Source of the DNA: Caldilineaceae bacterium
GTDB taxonomy: Bacteria > Chloroflexota > Anaerolineae > Caldilineales > Caldilineaceae
Length of the DNA stretch: 6,662 nt
NCBI GenBank assembly: GCA_024643705.1
Contig: JAHEML010000221.1
Span: 1 to 6,662 of the forward strand
Reading direction: 5' to 3'
Below are positions 4,890 through 6,662 of the stretch, one piece after another (position 1 is the stretch's first letter; every line of letters starts with the position of its first letter). The notes beneath the pieces were generated by a model. It saw only the letters and a program-made list of their open reading frames with translations, ran no database searches and was not told the DNA's origin. The translations under genes were made by a program, and so were the position numbers.

Positions 4890-6662
4890 ATGGTTGCAAT
4901 GCGTCGTCGATTGCGTCATCCCCTCTCGTTCATTCTTTCGTTCCTGTTAATTCTTGCAAATGTCACCATCGGGCTTGCCAGACCTGCCCAGATGCCTTCT
5001 GCGCAAGAACCGATGCCGGCCATTCTCGTGGCAGGCCAAAGTTTTCGTCCCGCCGCGGGTGAAGCTCCGTCTCTGCCCCCAGGCTTGTTGGTGGCATCTA
5101 ATGCCCAAAACCAAAATGGCTACTATATTGTCCAATTTCCCGGCCCCATTTTGGCCGAGTGGCGGGCTGCGTTGGAATCGACAGGTGCACAGGCTGTAGC
5201 CTATCTACCCGACTACGCCTACAAAGTCCGCATGAACCCCGGACAGGTCAAGCAGGTAGAAAAATTGGAGAATGTGATTTGGGTTGGCGCTTTCCAACCT
5301 GGCTTCAAACTCAGCCCAGACCTGAAGCAAGATGGCGTGAATGTCTTCAAAATCCGGGTGGAGAACGGAGCCGACTTTGGCCTGACCCGCGCGGCGATTG
5401 CCGCCACTGGCGCTGACCTGTTGGGCGGCGACGGCAGTGTTTTGGTCGTGGCGGCAGATTCGAACCAATTGACAGGCATTGCCCAGGTGAGTGATGTGGC
5501 CTGGGTCGAAAACTTCGCCCTGCGGGAACGTCACAACGAGATCGGCGGCGGCGTGATTATGGGCGCGAACGTGGCGAATGCTCCCCATCAGCCTAGCGGC
5601 CTGAAATACGACGGCTCGTCCCAGGTTGTCGCGGTGGCGGACACAGGGTTGGGCGGCGGCACACCGGCCTCGGTTCACCCTGGCCTGGCTGGCCGCGTGA
5701 ACCAGGTTTTCGATTGGCCTACCCAATCGGTCCGGCGTTGCTACACCGCCTACCCGGATGGCGCACGGGATGTGGACAGTGGCCACGGTACCCATGTGTC
5801 GGTTTCTGTGGCTGGCGCGGGCGATGGCAACGGCGTAGGACGGGGCACGGCCCCCGCGGCCCATTTGGTCTTCCAGGCTGTTGAAGACTTTGTAGATATG
5901 TATGCCCAGTGTACTTCTTACCCCGACGGCTACTATCTGACTGGTCTTCCCGACGATATCCGAACACTCTTCCAGCAGGCCTACAATGCAGGAGCCCGCA
6001 TCCACTCCAACTCGTGGGGCAGCGATGCTGCGGGCGATTATACCTTGGACAGCGCCAATCTGGACGACTTTATGTGGAACCATCCCGATATGCTGGTGAC
6101 CATGTCCGCGGGCAATGCAGGCATCGATGCCAATGCAGATGGGGTTGTCGATCCCGACTCCACCGGTTCGCCAGCTACAGCCAAGAACGTGTTGACTGTG
6201 GGTGCCAGCGAGAACCAACGCACGGACAACTACCCCTGCGACAGCGGCCTGACCGGATGCAACGGTGGCGTGAACAACGTCTTTACCTACGGCGGTGCGT
6301 GGCCCAGCGACTATCCAGCCAATCCGCTTTTCAGCGACTCCAGCGCAAACAACAAAGAACAGATGGCCGCATTCTCCAGCCGTGGCCCCACCGACGATGG
6401 ACGCATTAAGCCCGACGTGGTGGCCCCTGGTACGTGGATTCTCTCCGGCTATTCCGACCTTTTTCAAGAGGGCTACGATGCTGGCCCCAACGCCCAAAAC
6501 GGTGCTTGGCAGTACGATGGCTGGGGCGTTCCACTGAATGCCCAGTATAAATGGATGGGCGGTACGTCTATGTCCAACCCGCTGACGGCCGGTGGAGCCG
6601 CGGTTGTGCGTGATTATTACAACAAAGTTCATGCGCTCAATGCCAGTGCCGCTTTGGTAAAG
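4890..6662 (+). CDS. Secreted subtilisin-like serine protease (S8), 3' end cut by the window
   Basis: The first 591 codons of an exported S8 peptidase; the frame is still open at the window edge. A basic start (RRRLRH) and hydrophobic stretch (about 11-30) form a signal peptide, with cleavage probably near residue 30. Residues 78-138 and 151-210 look like two copies of a beta-alpha-beta propeptide unit that would keep the enzyme inactive until cut. The catalytic domain begins at about 215. It has Asp251 (VADTGLG), His299 (SGHGTHV), the oxyanion Asn409 (SAGN) and Ser560 (GGTSMSNP), so the active site is complete. A DANADGVVD stretch at 413-421 fits the DxNxDGxxD calcium-binding pattern. C450 and C457 may form a disulfide. 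The DTGLG opening and long insertions recall KP-43-like subtilases, which carry C-terminal beta domains; that part is outside the window. AAAAGGAG at 4875-4882, 7 bases before ATG, fixes the start. Confidence 0.93.
   Translation, partial: MVAMRRRLRHPLSFILSFLLILANVTIGLARPAQMPSAQEPMPAILVAGQSFRPAAGEAPSLPPGLLVASNAQNQNGYYIVQFPGPILAEWRAALESTGAQAVAYLPDYAYKVRMNPGQVKQVEKLENVIWVGAFQPGFKLSPDLKQDGVNVFKIRVENGADFGLTRAAIAATGADLLGGDGSVLVVAADSNQLTGIAQVSDVAWVENFALRERHNEIGGGVIMGANVANAPHQPSGLKYDGSSQVVAVADTGLGGGTPASVHPGLAGRVNQVFDWPTQSVRRCYTAYPDGARDVDSGHGTHVSVSVAGAGDGNGVGRGTAPAAHLVFQAVEDFVDMYAQCTSYPDGYYLTGLPDDIRTLFQQAYNAGARIHSNSWGSDAAGDYTLDSANLDDFMWNHPDMLVTMSAGNAGIDANADGVVDPDSTGSPATAKNVLTVGASENQRTDNYPCDSGLTGCNGGVNNVFTYGGAWPSDYPANPLFSDSSANNKEQMAAFSSRGPTDDGRIKPDVVAPGTWILSGYSDLFQEGYDAGPNAQNGAWQYDGWGVPLNAQYKWMGGTSMSNPLTAGGAAVVRDYYNKVHALNASAALVK

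Noticed and set aside
4436..5062. 208-codon plus-strand frame spanning the DUF1294 gene and the subtilase start
   Set aside because: It overlaps two better-supported genes, is Cys/Ser-rich and has no ribosome site or recognisable domain.
5205..6632. 475-codon minus-strand open frame opposite the subtilase
   Set aside because: It is wholly antisense to a gene with a complete S8 catalytic set, signal peptide and ribosome site. Its translation has no recognisable domain; its length follows from GC-rich codons in the sense gene.

Overview
The window reads as ordinary bacterial chromosome of moderate to high GC content. It carries six recognisable protein genes, five complete and one cut by the right edge, plus one possible gene remnant. 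There are no RNA genes, CRISPR arrays, insertion sequences or phage genes that I can see. The mix of a repeated-LysM surface protein with an acidic Glu/Thr/Gln/Pro linker, a KP-43-like secreted subtilase with a paired prodomain, D-2-hydroxyacid dehydrogenases and an FlK-like thioesterase reminds me of filamentous Chloroflexota (Anaerolineae/Caldilineae type). That placement is an inference from style, not from a marker gene.

Layout. Positions 239-1435 (+) encode an exported four-LysM protein, closed by a strong hairpin terminator at 1464-1505 that lies between convergent genes. Three genes follow on the minus strand; in transcription order they are an FlK-like hot-dog thioesterase (4301-3903), a D-2-hydroxyacid dehydrogenase with an NADP-type fingerprint (3826-2849) and a second D-2-hydroxyacid dehydrogenase with an NAD-type fingerprint (2550-1600). 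The first two are 76 bases apart, with a perfect 15-bp inverted repeat between them. The last two are 298 bases apart. That gap holds a candidate promoter, a possible C-terminal gene remnant (2625-2792) and a hairpin. On the plus strand, 4402-4749 encodes a DUF1294 membrane protein starting at TTG, and 4890 to the window end encodes the first 591 residues of a secreted subtilase.

How they fit together. The thioesterase and the two dehydrogenases could act on related small acyl-CoA or 2-oxo/2-hydroxy acids, but nothing fixes the substrate. The LysM protein and the subtilase are both exported and lie at opposite ends of the window with no visible link. The most interesting regulatory feature is between the thioesterase and the DUF1294 gene. 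There the two divergent promoters appear to share one symmetrical -10 element (TATGATA), each with a 17-base spacer.

I found no convincing new multi-gene system. The main points of interest are the shared -10 divergent promoter, the exact FlK triad spacing, the duplicated subtilase prodomain, the paired dehydrogenases with opposite cofactor signatures and the remnant between them.
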